From an uncultured Clostridium sp. (GTDB lineage Bacteria; Bacillota; Clostridia; Lachnospirales; Lachnospiraceae): a stretch of 64,000 nucleotides of DNA. This document shows positions 16,952 through 25,065 of the stretch, in pieces (the stretch's first letter is position 1; each line of letters begins with the position of its first letter). The notes beneath the pieces were generated by a model that was not told where the DNA came from, ran no database searches, and saw only the letters and a program-made list of their open reading frames with translations. Made by a program: the position numbers and the translations under genes. The DNA lies in the NCBI GenBank assembly GCA_900547035.1, contig URFM01000001.1:74244-138243 (forward strand), given 5' to 3'.

Positions 16952-17449
16952 TCATCTGGTATATCCCAGCCGTTCCAGAATTTCCTCCTGTTTTTTCTCC
17001 ATCACCAGCCGCTCCTCATCCTCCATATGGTCATATCCGAAGAGATGCAGCATGCTGTGGGCTGTGAGGAATGCCAGTTCCCTGGTTTGGGAATGACCGT
17101 ATTTCTCGGCCTGTTCCCGCACTTTGTCCACGGAGATCACAATATCTCCCAGAAGAAGTTCTCCCGTCTCCGGATTAAAATAATCTTCCACCGCTTCCTC
17201 CACATGGCTGAAATCGGAAGGACTCGCATAATCAATCATAGGGAAGGAAAGCACATCCGTAGGAGAGTCAATCTGGCGCTGCTGCCGGTTGATCTCCTGG
17301 ATAGAGGGGTTGTCCGTCAAAAGCACATTTACCTCTGCCTCATAAGGACAGTTTTCATAATCCAGCGCTTCCGTCACTACCTGCTCAATAATCTGGGTTT
17401 CCGGAAGATTCAGGTGGTCTTCGGTTTCATACTCAACGGTAACTGTCAT
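16952..17449 (-). CDS. ybeY: Endoribonuclease YbeY (rRNA maturation)
   Basis: YbeY is a zinc-dependent endoribonuclease involved in 16S rRNA maturation and ribosome quality control. The 165-residue protein has the metal-binding motif HSMLHLFGYDH near residue 127 and the upstream DVLSFPM segment. The ATG at 17449 lies inside the end of phoH (17-nt overlap), a conserved phoH-ybeY pairing; longer in-frame starts fall further inside phoH and are rejected. Confidence 0.95.
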   Translation of the reverse strand: MTVTVEYETEDHLNLPETQIIEQVVTEALDYENCPYEAEVNVLLTDNPSIQEINRQQRQIDSPTDVLSFPMIDYASPSDFSHVEEAVEDYFNPETGELLLGDIVISVDKVREQAEKYGHSQTRELAFLTAHSMLHLFGYDHMEDEERLVMEKKQEEILERLGYTR

Positions 17450-18461
17450 GTCCTTGTTCCTTTCTGGCGCCCCTCCGGATCGCAGAGGGCTTGGCCGCCT
17501 TTTTCTCATAATCATCGTATGCCTGGACAATCTTCTGAACCAGAGGGTGGCGGACCACATCCGAACTGGTCAGATAGCAAAAGCCAATATCGTCAATCTT
17601 CTTTAAAACCTTCAGCGCCGTATCCAGCCCGGATGCTGCCCCGCTTGGAAGATCCTTCTGAGTCTGGTCGCCGGTTACAATTACCTTGGAGCCGAACCCA
17701 ATACGTGTAAGAAACATTTTCATCTGGGCCGGTGTAGTATTCTGGGCCTCGTCCAGAATAATATAGGCATTATCTAAGGTACGTCCTCTCATATAGGCCA
17801 GGGGAGCCACCTCAATCAGCCCTTTCTCCGAATTGTGCAGATAGCTCTCCGCTCCCATGATCTGATAAAGGGCGTCGTAAAGAGGCCGCAGATAGGGATC
17901 GATTTTGCTCTGCAAATCTCCTGGAAGAAATCCCAGCTTTTCCCCAGCCTCAATAGCCGGACGGGTCAGAATGATTCTGCCCACCTCTCCGTTTTTAAAA
18001 GCCTGAATTGCCATAGCCATAGCCAGGTAGGTCTTTCCCGTACCTGCGGGGCCTATGCCAAAGACGATCATCTTCTTGCGGATAGCGTCCACATACTGCT
18101 TCTGTCCCAGAGTCTTAGGCTTTACCGGTTTTCCGGTAATGGTTCTGCAGATGATATCCTTGTCGATCTCCAGGATCTGCCCATCATTTTCCGTAAAGGA
18201 CAAGGAAAGGGCGTAGTCCACATTCTGCTCCGTAATGGTATTTCCCCGCTTGGAAAGCTCCGCCAGATTGTTAAATACGCTCTTTGCCTGCCGTACCGCC
18301 TGATCCGGCCCGATGAGCTTAATCTGTCCGTCCCTGGCCAGAATGGTTACATGAAGCGTCCGCTCAATCTTCTTTAAATAAACATCGAACTGTCCGCACA
18401 CATTGCGCTCATGCTCCGCGGGAATATCAATCATCGTTTCAATTACGCTCACTGAAGTCAT
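17433..18461 (-). CDS. phoH: PhoH-family ATPase
   Basis: A 342-residue P-loop ATPase of the PhoH/YbeZ type, linked by conserved context to YbeY and RNA metabolism. Walker A is FGIGPAGTGKTYLA near residue 138, followed by RPAIEAGEKLGFLPGD and the Walker B region YIILDEAQN. An N-terminal KH-like part precedes the ATPase core. Two adjacent ATG codons (18464, 18461) follow a TAGGAG that is very close; the second is chosen. The start overlaps the end of yqfD by 23 nt. Confidence 0.93.
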   Translation of the reverse strand: MTSVSVIETMIDIPAEHERNVCGQFDVYLKKIERTLHVTILARDGQIKLIGPDQAVRQAKSVFNNLAELSKRGNTITEQNVDYALSLSFTENDGQILEIDKDIICRTITGKPVKPKTLGQKQYVDAIRKKMIVFGIGPAGTGKTYLAMAMAIQAFKNGEVGRIILTRPAIEAGEKLGFLPGDLQSKIDPYLRPLYDALYQIMGAESYLHNSEKGLIEVAPLAYMRGRTLDNAYIILDEAQNTTPAQMKMFLTRIGFGSKVIVTGDQTQKDLPSGAASGLDTALKVLKKIDDIGFCYLTSSDVVRHPLVQKIVQAYDDYEKKAAKPSAIRRGARKEQGHDSYR

Positions 18462-19677
18462 CATCTCCTAAAGACATTTGAGTTTCGGAAGGAAGGCTCT
18501 CCTCCCTCTGCTGAACGGGAACCGGCTGTCCGATCTGTTCCAGAACCGTAAGCTGTCCCTTCAATATGCAGTTTCCTGCACTTCTCTCTATTCTATCATC
18601 ATTTTCCAGAATTTGAACCCCCTTTTCCTTCAAATTTTCCGCAAACCGCCGATTATAGTCCGCTGCCAGTTCCAGAATCTCCTCCTCGGTGTAAGGGCGC
18701 TCGTATTCCTCCATTTCCCGCCCTTTAATTGTTCCCACAAAAACAGGCAGGTAAAAATTTCCAAACAAGCGCACCTGCTGTTCCTCGGTCACATAGTCCC
18801 ACTCCTTCTCTCCAAAGGCCGGAAGAAGCCACGTATAAGAAAAGCCCCCGATTTTCAAAAACCAGCCGCTCTTTTCCCTTCCCGTAGGAACCCTGACCTG
18901 TCGAATGATCGGGATCTCCTCTTCATAGGAATACTCCGTCTGAGCCCAAATATCGCCGTCTGCCCGTACATCATAAGTTTTTACCTCCTGGCCGCTGTCG
19001 TCTGTAATGGATACCGTCCCCTTTACCAGAATCTGTCCCGCTTCCACCGATTCACCTAAAGAGACTTGGGCGCTGCCGCTGCGTACAATCATAGAACGAA
19101 TCACTCCCTCTTTCCGGGCCATCAGATCCGCCGGAGCCTCATCCTCTTTTTCAATATCGGAAAGGACCTGATTTTCCTTAATATGGATAAGCAGGCGGGT
19201 TCCGGATAACCGGGCAGATACCCAGCTGATTTCCGGGAAAGCGGCCCTTAACTCAGACTCCAGCCCAGGGCAGTCCACCAGGTATTTCCGCATTCCGCAG
19301 ACCACGCTTCTCTCTTCCAGGTATCGGCTTAAAGTATCGTCGGTATACCGATAATTTCCCTCAAATTCGATATCCCAAATAAACAGGTTCATTGCATAAA
19401 GGAGAAGGAAAAAGCAGGCGGCGCCGGTCGCCCACATCTTTCTTTTTCGGTTGCGCTTAAGGAAAAAAGGCAGGCCTCTCCGGCTCACAATTTTCAGGCG
19501 GACCTTCGATTTTCGAACCAGCGGACGGACACGGCGAAAGTCCCCCAGCGTCATCCAAAACTCATAATCTCCATCCACGCAGCGAATGTCCCATATTTCC
19601 AATCCCTTAAAATTGCAGAGATTTAAAAAGCGCTCCGGCGAATAACCAGTAAGCCGAATCCGGACCGCACCTTTCAT
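18439..19677 (-). CDS. yqfD: Sporulation protein YqfD
   Basis: A 412-residue membrane-associated protein of the YqfD family. An N-terminal basic domain (FLNLCNFKGLEIWDIRCVDG) is followed by a hydrophobic helix at about residues 82-100, an extracytoplasmic region with the conserved WDIEFEGNYRYT and ISWVSARLSGTRLLIHIKEN segments, and an acidic tail. In Bacillus, yqfC and yqfD are SigE-controlled mother-cell genes needed for normal spore formation. Here yqfC is 48 bp upstream and has a candidate SigE-type promoter. Confidence 0.9.
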   Translation of the reverse strand: MKGAVRIRLTGYSPERFLNLCNFKGLEIWDIRCVDGDYEFWMTLGDFRRVRPLVRKSKVRLKIVSRRGLPFFLKRNRKRKMWATGAACFFLLLYAMNLFIWDIEFEGNYRYTDDTLSRYLEERSVVCGMRKYLVDCPGLESELRAAFPEISWVSARLSGTRLLIHIKENQVLSDIEKEDEAPADLMARKEGVIRSMIVRSGSAQVSLGESVEAGQILVKGTVSITDDSGQEVKTYDVRADGDIWAQTEYSYEEEIPIIRQVRVPTGREKSGWFLKIGGFSYTWLLPAFGEKEWDYVTEEQQVRLFGNFYLPVFVGTIKGREMEEYERPYTEEEILELAADYNRRFAENLKEKGVQILENDDRIERSAGNCILKGQLTVLEQIGQPVPVQQREESLPSETQMSLGDDDFSERN

Positions 19678-19725
19678 CCGATGGACGATTTCCCTTAAGG
19701 CCAGAAGTCAGCCCTCCTTTTCCAA

Positions 19726-19992
19726 TCAAGAAAATTCCAGAGCACAAATTTGTCCTGTGATCTTCATGGATTCACCGGTAAAATAAGCGATCTGCAGACC
19801 GGTACCCCGGATAATCACGCGGCAGGTTCTGGCCTGTATGCGAATCAGGGCATCCGTATAAAAGAGGATATTCCGATAATTCTCCACATATACGATGCCG
19901 CAGCCGACGAAGCTTACCAGGACATCTCCATATACCATGTCCCTGGGGAGCCCCAACGCCGCAGTTTGCTGCATCTTTATTTTTCTCTCCAC
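19726..19992 (-). CDS. yqfC: YabP/YqfC-family sporulation protein
   Basis: An 88-residue protein of the YabP/YqfC family, with the conserved DVLVSFVGCGIVYVENYRNI stretch and a beta-rich core (RIQARTCRVIIRGTGLQI). It precedes yqfD, the usual order. The start shown is a GTG at 19992; an ATG at 19974 preceded by GGAGAG (10-nt spacing) is an equally possible start and would remove six residues. Confidence 0.85.
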   Translation of the reverse strand: MERKIKMQQTAALGLPRDMVYGDVLVSFVGCGIVYVENYRNILFYTDALIRIQARTCRVIIRGTGLQIAYFTGESMKITGQICALEFS

Positions 19993-20023
19993 GTTCTCGC
20001 GCCCCCGCTCATGGTTCTTTTTA

Positions 20024-20051
20024 AATATATGTGGAACGCAAAAGAAAATAC
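20024..20051 (-). promoter_or_regulatory. Candidate SigE-type promoter for yqfCD
   Basis: On the minus strand GTATTTT (20045-20051) and CATATATT (20024-20031) are separated by 13 bp, close to the Bacillus SigE pattern (ATATT-like -35, CATACA-T -10, 13-15 bp apart). yqfCD transcription by SigE in Bacillus supports the call, which rests on two short motifs. Confidence 0.45.
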
Positions 20052-20123
20052 CCTCAAAAAAGCGGAACTTTCCCGCCTTTCAGAGAATATATTACACTGA
20101 ATCCATCAAACAGCGAGGTTTTC

Positions 20124-21026
20124 ATGAATCGGCAAACCTATTATACAACAGGTACCATGGACCGTTCCCTCATGTCCGCCGCTGCCGCTGACAGCGGTTC
20201 CGGCACACCCCAGGAAACTATGCCTGCTGACAGCGAAAATACGGCCCATATGGAAAATGAAGGAGCCGGACCGGTAGATCCGGGACAAATCCCGGTGATT
20301 CCCCTTCCCAATCCGGGTGAAGGCGGACCCGTAGCGGATTTGGAGCCTCCCATTTACCGGCCCATTCGTCCCGGCGGAGGAAACCATACGGTCATTATTC
20401 CCGGCATCACTTTTCCATGCTCCTCCTGCAGCAGCAACAGCTATGGCAAAGTGCGTTTTATCAATGCTTCTACCGGCTACCCTGCCTTTTACATCTATCT
20501 CGGCAACTGGCTGGTAGCAAGCCAGCTGGGGAACGGCGACATGACCCGTTATCTCCAGGCCACCACCGGAACCCAGACAATCACTGTATCCGGCGTCAAC
20601 GGCTACGTATATATTCAGAAGGAAATCCGGGTCCGCTCCAATACGCCCATGACCGTGGCCATCATCAACACGGCCAGCGGCCTGGACCTGATGGAAATTT
20701 CCGATCTGTCCTGCAGCGCTCCCTCCAGCACCAGCTGTCTTCGTGTATGCAATCTTTCCTTAAATCTGGGTCCCTTTGACGTATCGGTAGGCAACCAAAA
20801 CAATATGTATACTCCCTTCAGCAATGTTCGCTATAAGGAAGTCACTCCCTACACCAGTTTCTATCCCGGCTGGTATCAGATCAATGTTGCCCGGGCCGGC
20901 TCCTCACCCGGAATCTATGTAGCCTCCTCTGCGGCCACTTTAAATGCGGGTACTTCCTACACCTTCTATATTTTCAATGCGGAAAACGCCACCGACGGTC
21001 TGAAAACCATGACAGTAAGCAACTAA
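20124..21026 (+). CDS. DUF4397 domain-containing protein
   Basis: A 300-residue protein. A Pro/Gly/Glu-rich N-terminal part of about 85 residues (TAHMENEGAGPVDPGQIP) leads to a Cys-Ser cluster (FPCSSCSSNSYG) and then a DUF4397 beta-sandwich domain (KVRFINASTGYPAFYIYLGN ... YVYIQKEIRVRSNTPMTVAI), followed by a second part repeating the fold (RVCNLSLNLGPFDVSVGN). No signal peptide is visible, so it may act in the cell, for example on a spore layer. It is divergent from yqfCD. The ATG at 20124 has GCGAGG upstream; a longer frame from 20031 starts with unlikely codons. Confidence 0.8.
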   Translation: MNRQTYYTTGTMDRSLMSAAAADSGSGTPQETMPADSENTAHMENEGAGPVDPGQIPVIPLPNPGEGGPVADLEPPIYRPIRPGGGNHTVIIPGITFPCSSCSSNSYGKVRFINASTGYPAFYIYLGNWLVASQLGNGDMTRYLQATTGTQTITVSGVNGYVYIQKEIRVRSNTPMTVAIINTASGLDLMEISDLSCSAPSSTSCLRVCNLSLNLGPFDVSVGNQNNMYTPFSNVRYKEVTPYTSFYPGWYQINVARAGSSPGIYVASSAATLNAGTSYTFYIFNAENATDGLKTMTVSN

Positions 21027-21040
21027 TCTTTGTTTCCAAA

Positions 21041-21087
21041 AAATGGCTGCCTTACCGGAAAACATTTCTCCGGCGCGGCAGCCATTT
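21041..21087. terminator. Bidirectional terminator between DUF4397 gene and feoB-linked gene
   Basis: An 11-bp inverted repeat AAATGGCTGCC/GGCAGCCATTT with an inner CCGG/CCGG stem sits between convergent genes, with A-rich and T-rich flanks on both sides. It can serve both transcripts. Confidence 0.75.
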
Positions 21088-21111
21088 CATTGATTTTATT
21101 GTTACGGATAC

Positions 21112-21885
21112 TTAGCTCCTGTCCTTTAATTCCCTGCCGATCAGATCAATTCCCAGGGCAGCTGCCAGAGGAAGCACAACGAAACTGACATTTTCCCTGC
21201 CTCCTGACTGAAGGACAAACCACAGGCCGCTCAGACTCCATAGTCCAAACAGAATCTCCAAAACGATCCGTATTTTATCAAAAGAAGCATGTCTATACCC
21301 CAGGAAACAGCCAATGGCGGCCGTCAAGGGCAGGAAAGCATTCCAGGCATTCTTGTAATCTCCACTGTAAACCGTAAATACTATACCGCACAAGGCCACA
21401 ATGGCGCAGTATATCGTCTCTGCCAGGCAAAGGCCGGAAATTTCCCGCTGAAAGGCCAATCCGAAAAACAAAACCGCCAAAACTCCGGGAAGAATCCCAT
21501 ACCACACGGTTCCGAACCGGTTTTCTCCTCCCAGATACTCCGGACGATAAAGAGAAGAACGCACATCCGTAATGGATCCATAAGCGTACACAGCCCCGAC
21601 GATTACAGCAGCAAGAGACAAGACTCCCAAAATCAGGCAGCTTTTTTGAAAGGACAGCCCCAGCAAGCTAAACAGCGCCGCAAGAGCCACCAGCCCGAAC
21701 ACCACCGCCAGCACCAGAACGGCAGGCTCCACTGCAGCCCGAATCTGTTCCTCCATCATAGCCAAAACCGCGTCGGCATTCAGCCGCGCCCAAGCCGAAA
21801 AGATACTGATTCCCGCGCAGATTATGAATACCGCAGTCAAAAGCCAGCTGGGATGGGACATTTCCCTGACGTTTTTCTGTTTCAT
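21112..21885 (-). CDS. Polytopic membrane protein downstream of feoB
   Basis: A 257-residue protein with at least seven hydrophobic helices (for example WLLTAVFIICAGISIFSAW, AVLVLAVVFGLVALAALFSL, LGVLSLAAVIVGAVYAYG). I do not recognise the family. The ATG at 21885 has AGGAGG about 9 nt upstream and begins 14 nt after the feoB stop, so it is part of the feoA-feoB transcript and may be an accessory membrane factor; that role is inference from position only. Confidence 0.65.
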   Translation of the reverse strand: MKQKNVREMSHPSWLLTAVFIICAGISIFSAWARLNADAVLAMMEEQIRAAVEPAVLVLAVVFGLVALAALFSLLGLSFQKSCLILGVLSLAAVIVGAVYAYGSITDVRSSLYRPEYLGGENRFGTVWYGILPGVLAVLFFGLAFQREISGLCLAETIYCAIVALCGIVFTVYSGDYKNAWNAFLPLTAAIGCFLGYRHASFDKIRIVLEILFGLWSLSGLWFVLQSGGRENVSFVVLPLAAALGIDLIGRELKDRS

Positions 21886-21899
21886 AGAGCTCAAACCTC

Positions 21900-23939
21900 C
21901 TACATTATCAGTATTCCCACATGGTAAACGAAGAATGCGGCCACCCAGGCAATCACCAACTGGAAAATCACTGAAAACACCGTCCATTTCCGGCTCCCCG
22001 ATTCCTTGCGGATCGTCATGATCGTGGCTGCGCAGGGAATATAAAGGAGGCAGAATACCATCAGGCACAGAGCATTCAGGCTGTTAAAGCCAATAGCCTC
22101 CAACCCTTGATGAAGCACGTCCATCCCCACAGGAGAATTAACATTTTGTATTCCGAACAGCACCGCGCAGGAAGATACCACAACCTCCTTGGCGGAAATT
22201 CCCGCAATCAGCGCCACCACAATCTGCCAGAATCCAAGACCAATCGGCGCGAATACCGGAACAATCAGCTTTCCAATCATAGAACCAAAACTCTCCGACA
22301 TCTCCGTCGTATAGCCATCCGGCCCGAAGTTCAAAATCAGCCACATAAAAATAGAAGCGATGAAGATCGTAGTTCCTGCCTTCTGCAAAAAGTCCTTTAC
22401 CTTCTCCCACACATAGATAAACACTGTACGGGCGCTGGGCGTCTTGTATTCCGGCAGCTCGATCAGCAGCGCATTTTCACTGTGATGCTTGTCAATCGTA
22501 CTGGCTTCCCAGGCCACGAAAATAGCGACCAGAATTCCGATTACATACATGGAGTAAGAGACGAGCATGGCATTTTCCGGAAAAAACAGTTCTGAAAACA
22601 ATATGTATACCGGCAGTCTTGCGGAGCAGGACATAAAAGGCGTCACCAGCATGGTTTTCAGGCGGTCTCTCCGGTCTTCCAGGGCTCTGGAAGCCATAAT
22701 CGCCGGAACCGTACAGCCAAATCCAAGAAGCATGGGAATAAAGGCCCTGCCCGAAAGTCCCAGACGCCCCATAATTCCGTCCATCACATAGGCTACCCGG
22801 GACATATAGCCGCTGTCCTCCAGAATTGCCAGCGCCAAAAACAGTATAAAAATGTTTGGCAGGAAAGTAATGATTCCTCCAACTCCTGCGATAATGCCGT
22901 CGCAGATCAGGGAGGTAACAATCTCGTTTGCGTGAACCGCTCCTAATAAGCCGGCTGCAAGCAAATTGATTTCATCAATAATGCCCTCCACGTACCCTTT
23001 CAAAAAGTCTCCTACGGTAAAGGTGAGAAAGAATACCAATGCCATAATCCCCAAAAATACGGGAATCGACCAGACCCGGTGAGTCAGCACCTGATCAATC
23101 CGATCGGTGAACTGTTCCTTCTGCGCCTTTCCCACCAGACATTCTTCTATGATTTCCTCAATGAAATCATATTTTTCATTAATGATCTTATCCTCTATTG
23201 TTGCGTCCTCGTCCAGTCCGGTCATATCAATCGGATACTTGCTTTTTATGGTCCGGTCATTCTCCATGGTTTTCAAGGCCAGAAGACGGTAGTTGGCAAG
23301 TCCGGGATAAGCGGCCCTCAGCCGTTCTTCTCCCAGGTCAATCTTATCTTCAATCGCATCGGAGTAAACCATGGCAAATTCCGAATGATGGTCATGGCGG
23401 TGTCTGGAAGGCTTGGTATTCTTATGATCATGAATCAGCGGATCGTGTCCCCCATCCTTGTGGTGAACCGCGGCGTGAATCAGAGACTCCAGGCCTCTTC
23501 TCTTTCTGGCGCTGACAGGGATCACCGGCGCTCCCAGCATCTCAGGAAGGCGGTGAAGATCAATCTCCATCCCCCGCTTCTCCACAATGTCCATCATATT
23601 TAAGGCGATGACCACCGGTTTTCCCAGCTCCAAAAGCTGCAGAGTCAGATAGAGATTGCGCTCCAGGGCAGAGGCATCCACCACATCGATAACCACATCC
23701 ACCTCATCCGAAAGGATAAAGTTTCTCGAAACCTGTTCCTCCATCGTATAGGAGGTCAGGGAATAAGTTCCCGGCAGGTCCACCAGGCGGATTTTCTCCC
23801 CCTGAAAAGTAAAGCTTCCCTCCACTTTTTCTACCGTCACGCCAGGCCAGTTGGCTACCTTCAGGTTAGCCCCGGTATAAGCATTAAACAATGTAGTCTT
23901 GCCGCAGTTAGGATTTCCAATAAATGCAACCGTCATCAT
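21900..23939 (-). CDS. feoB: Ferrous iron transport protein B
   Basis: FeoB is the main bacterial ferrous iron transporter: a cytoplasmic G domain fused to a membrane domain. The 679-residue protein shows G1 GNPNCGKTTLFN (residues 8-19), G3 VDLPGTYSLTS, G4 ALNMMDIV, a helical spacer with a His-rich loop (HDHKNTKPSRHRHDHHSEF, near residues 190-208) and then about eight hydrophobic helices with the gate motifs (GFGCTVPAIMASR, SCSARLPVYI). The His-rich insertion is unusual and could bind metal. The start overlaps the feoA stop (ATGA). Confidence 0.96.
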   Translation of the reverse strand: MMTVAFIGNPNCGKTTLFNAYTGANLKVANWPGVTVEKVEGSFTFQGEKIRLVDLPGTYSLTSYTMEEQVSRNFILSDEVDVVIDVVDASALERNLYLTLQLLELGKPVVIALNMMDIVEKRGMEIDLHRLPEMLGAPVIPVSARKRRGLESLIHAAVHHKDGGHDPLIHDHKNTKPSRHRHDHHSEFAMVYSDAIEDKIDLGEERLRAAYPGLANYRLLALKTMENDRTIKSKYPIDMTGLDEDATIEDKIINEKYDFIEEIIEECLVGKAQKEQFTDRIDQVLTHRVWSIPVFLGIMALVFFLTFTVGDFLKGYVEGIIDEINLLAAGLLGAVHANEIVTSLICDGIIAGVGGIITFLPNIFILFLALAILEDSGYMSRVAYVMDGIMGRLGLSGRAFIPMLLGFGCTVPAIMASRALEDRRDRLKTMLVTPFMSCSARLPVYILFSELFFPENAMLVSYSMYVIGILVAIFVAWEASTIDKHHSENALLIELPEYKTPSARTVFIYVWEKVKDFLQKAGTTIFIASIFMWLILNFGPDGYTTEMSESFGSMIGKLIVPVFAPIGLGFWQIVVALIAGISAKEVVVSSCAVLFGIQNVNSPVGMDVLHQGLEAIGFNSLNALCLMVFCLLYIPCAATIMTIRKESGSRKWTVFSVIFQLVIAWVAAFFVYHVGILIM

Positions 23940-24157
23940 GATTCCTCTACCTCCACATTCTCCGTAATTCTCTTGCCCAGAGCAAAACGGGTTCCGCGGA
24001 TTTTCACAATCATAGTTCCGCCGCTTTTTTTATTCATGACCTCCAGCACAGTACCTCCGGTCATGCCAAGCACTTCCAGCCTGCGCTTTAAATCCTGCTG
24101 TACTTCTACCCGGATTACCCGGTAGGTACCTGTGATTTTTCCTTGATTTAATTTCAT
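23936..24157 (-). CDS. feoA: Ferrous iron transport protein A
   Basis: A 73-residue SH3-like protein required by FeoB. It shows the family pattern RVEVQQDLKRRLEVLGMTGG followed by VKIRGTRFALGKRI. It is translationally coupled to feoB. The ATG at 24157 lies just downstream of the yebC terminator. No iron-responsive box was recognised by eye upstream. Confidence 0.93.
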   Translation of the reverse strand: MKLNQGKITGTYRVIRVEVQQDLKRRLEVLGMTGGTVLEVMNKKSGGTMIVKIRGTRFALGKRITENVEVEES

Positions 24158-24180
24158 TGCTGTCGTCCTCTTGTTATTGG

Positions 24181-24222
24181 AAAACTCCTTTTCACACCGC
24201 CAAAATTCCGGTCGAAAAGGAG
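24181..24222 (-). terminator. Intrinsic terminator after yebC
   Basis: Inverted repeat CTCCTTTTC/GAAAAGGAG (24185-24193, 24214-24222) with additional inner pairing, followed on the minus strand by TTTTCC. It separates yebC from feoA, so feoA probably has its own promoter. Confidence 0.6.
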
Positions 24223-24241
24223 CTCATTTTTTCAAAATTGC

Positions 24242-24973
24242 CTATTCTTCGTTCCAATTGTGGTAAACAGCCTGAACGTCATCGTCTTCATCCAGAAGAT
24301 CCAGAATCCTGGTAAGCTTCTTAATATCATCCTCGCTTGTCAGGTCCACCCAGGTCTGAGGGATCATAGTAATATCGGCTTCCATCATAGGAATCTTCTG
24401 GGCTTCCAATGCTTCACGGACCGCGCTGAAATCATCAGGGGCAGTGATGACCTCATAACTGTTCTCCTCCTCAGAGAAGTCCTCCGCGCCAGCATCCAGG
24501 GCCAGCATCATCAGCTCATCCGGGTCCATATCGCACTCTTCTTTGTCGATCACAATCTGACCCTTCTGGTCGAACATGTAAGAAACGCTTCCGGGAGTGC
24601 CTACGTTCCCGCTTCCTTTGGTAAAGGCGCTTCGAACATTTGCCGCCGTACGGTTCTTATTATCCGTCAGCGTATCTACAATAATCGCCACGCCGCTGGG
24701 ACCATATCCCTCATAGCGGAGCGCTTCGTAATTAACCGAACCGGCGTCTCCAGCCGCCTTCTTAATACCGCGCTCAATGGTATCATTTGGCATATTGTTG
24801 GCCTTGGCCTTCGCGATTACATCCCTAAGCTTACTGTTGTTGGCCGGATCGGGTCCGCCTTCCTTCACCGCTACCGCAATTTCACGGCCAATCACCGTGA
24901 AAATCTTTCCCTTTGCGGCATCATTGCGTTCCTTTTTATGCTTAATATTGGCGAACTTTGAATGTCCTGACAT
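24242..24973 (-). CDS. yebC: YebC/PmpR-family protein
   Basis: A 243-residue protein of the YebC family, with the diagnostic start [20 protein letters not shown], an [20 protein letters not shown] segment and [12 protein letters not shown]. Members have been described as transcription regulators and, more recently, as ribosome-associated factors easing translation of proline stretches; both views exist for the family. A good SigA promoter precedes it and a terminator follows it, so it is a single-gene unit. Confidence 0.93.
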   Translation of the reverse strand: MSGHSKFANIKHKKERNDAAKGKIFTVIGREIAVAVKEGGPDPANNSKLRDVIAKAKANNMPNDTIERGIKKAAGDAGSVNYEALRYEGYGPSGVAIIVDTLTDNKNRTAANVRSAFTKGSGNVGTPGSVSYMFDQKGQIVIDKEECDMDPDELMMLALDAGAEDFSEEENSYEVITAPDDFSAVREALEAQKIPMMEADITMIPQTWVDLTSEDDIKKLTRILDLLDEDDDVQAVYHNWNEE

Positions 24974-25025
24974 TGGTAAAACACCCTTTCTCTTAAATCT
25001 TTGTAGTCACATACACATCTTTTCA

Positions 25026-25054
25026 AGTTTAGCACGATTCCCCACCGGTGACAA
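25026..25054 (-). promoter_or_regulatory. SigA-type promoter for yebC
   Basis: TTGTCA (25049-25054) and TAAACT (25026-25031) are spaced by 17 bp on the minus strand, about 50 nt before the yebC start. Confidence 0.65.
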
Positions 25055-25065
25055 GCACAATTTTC

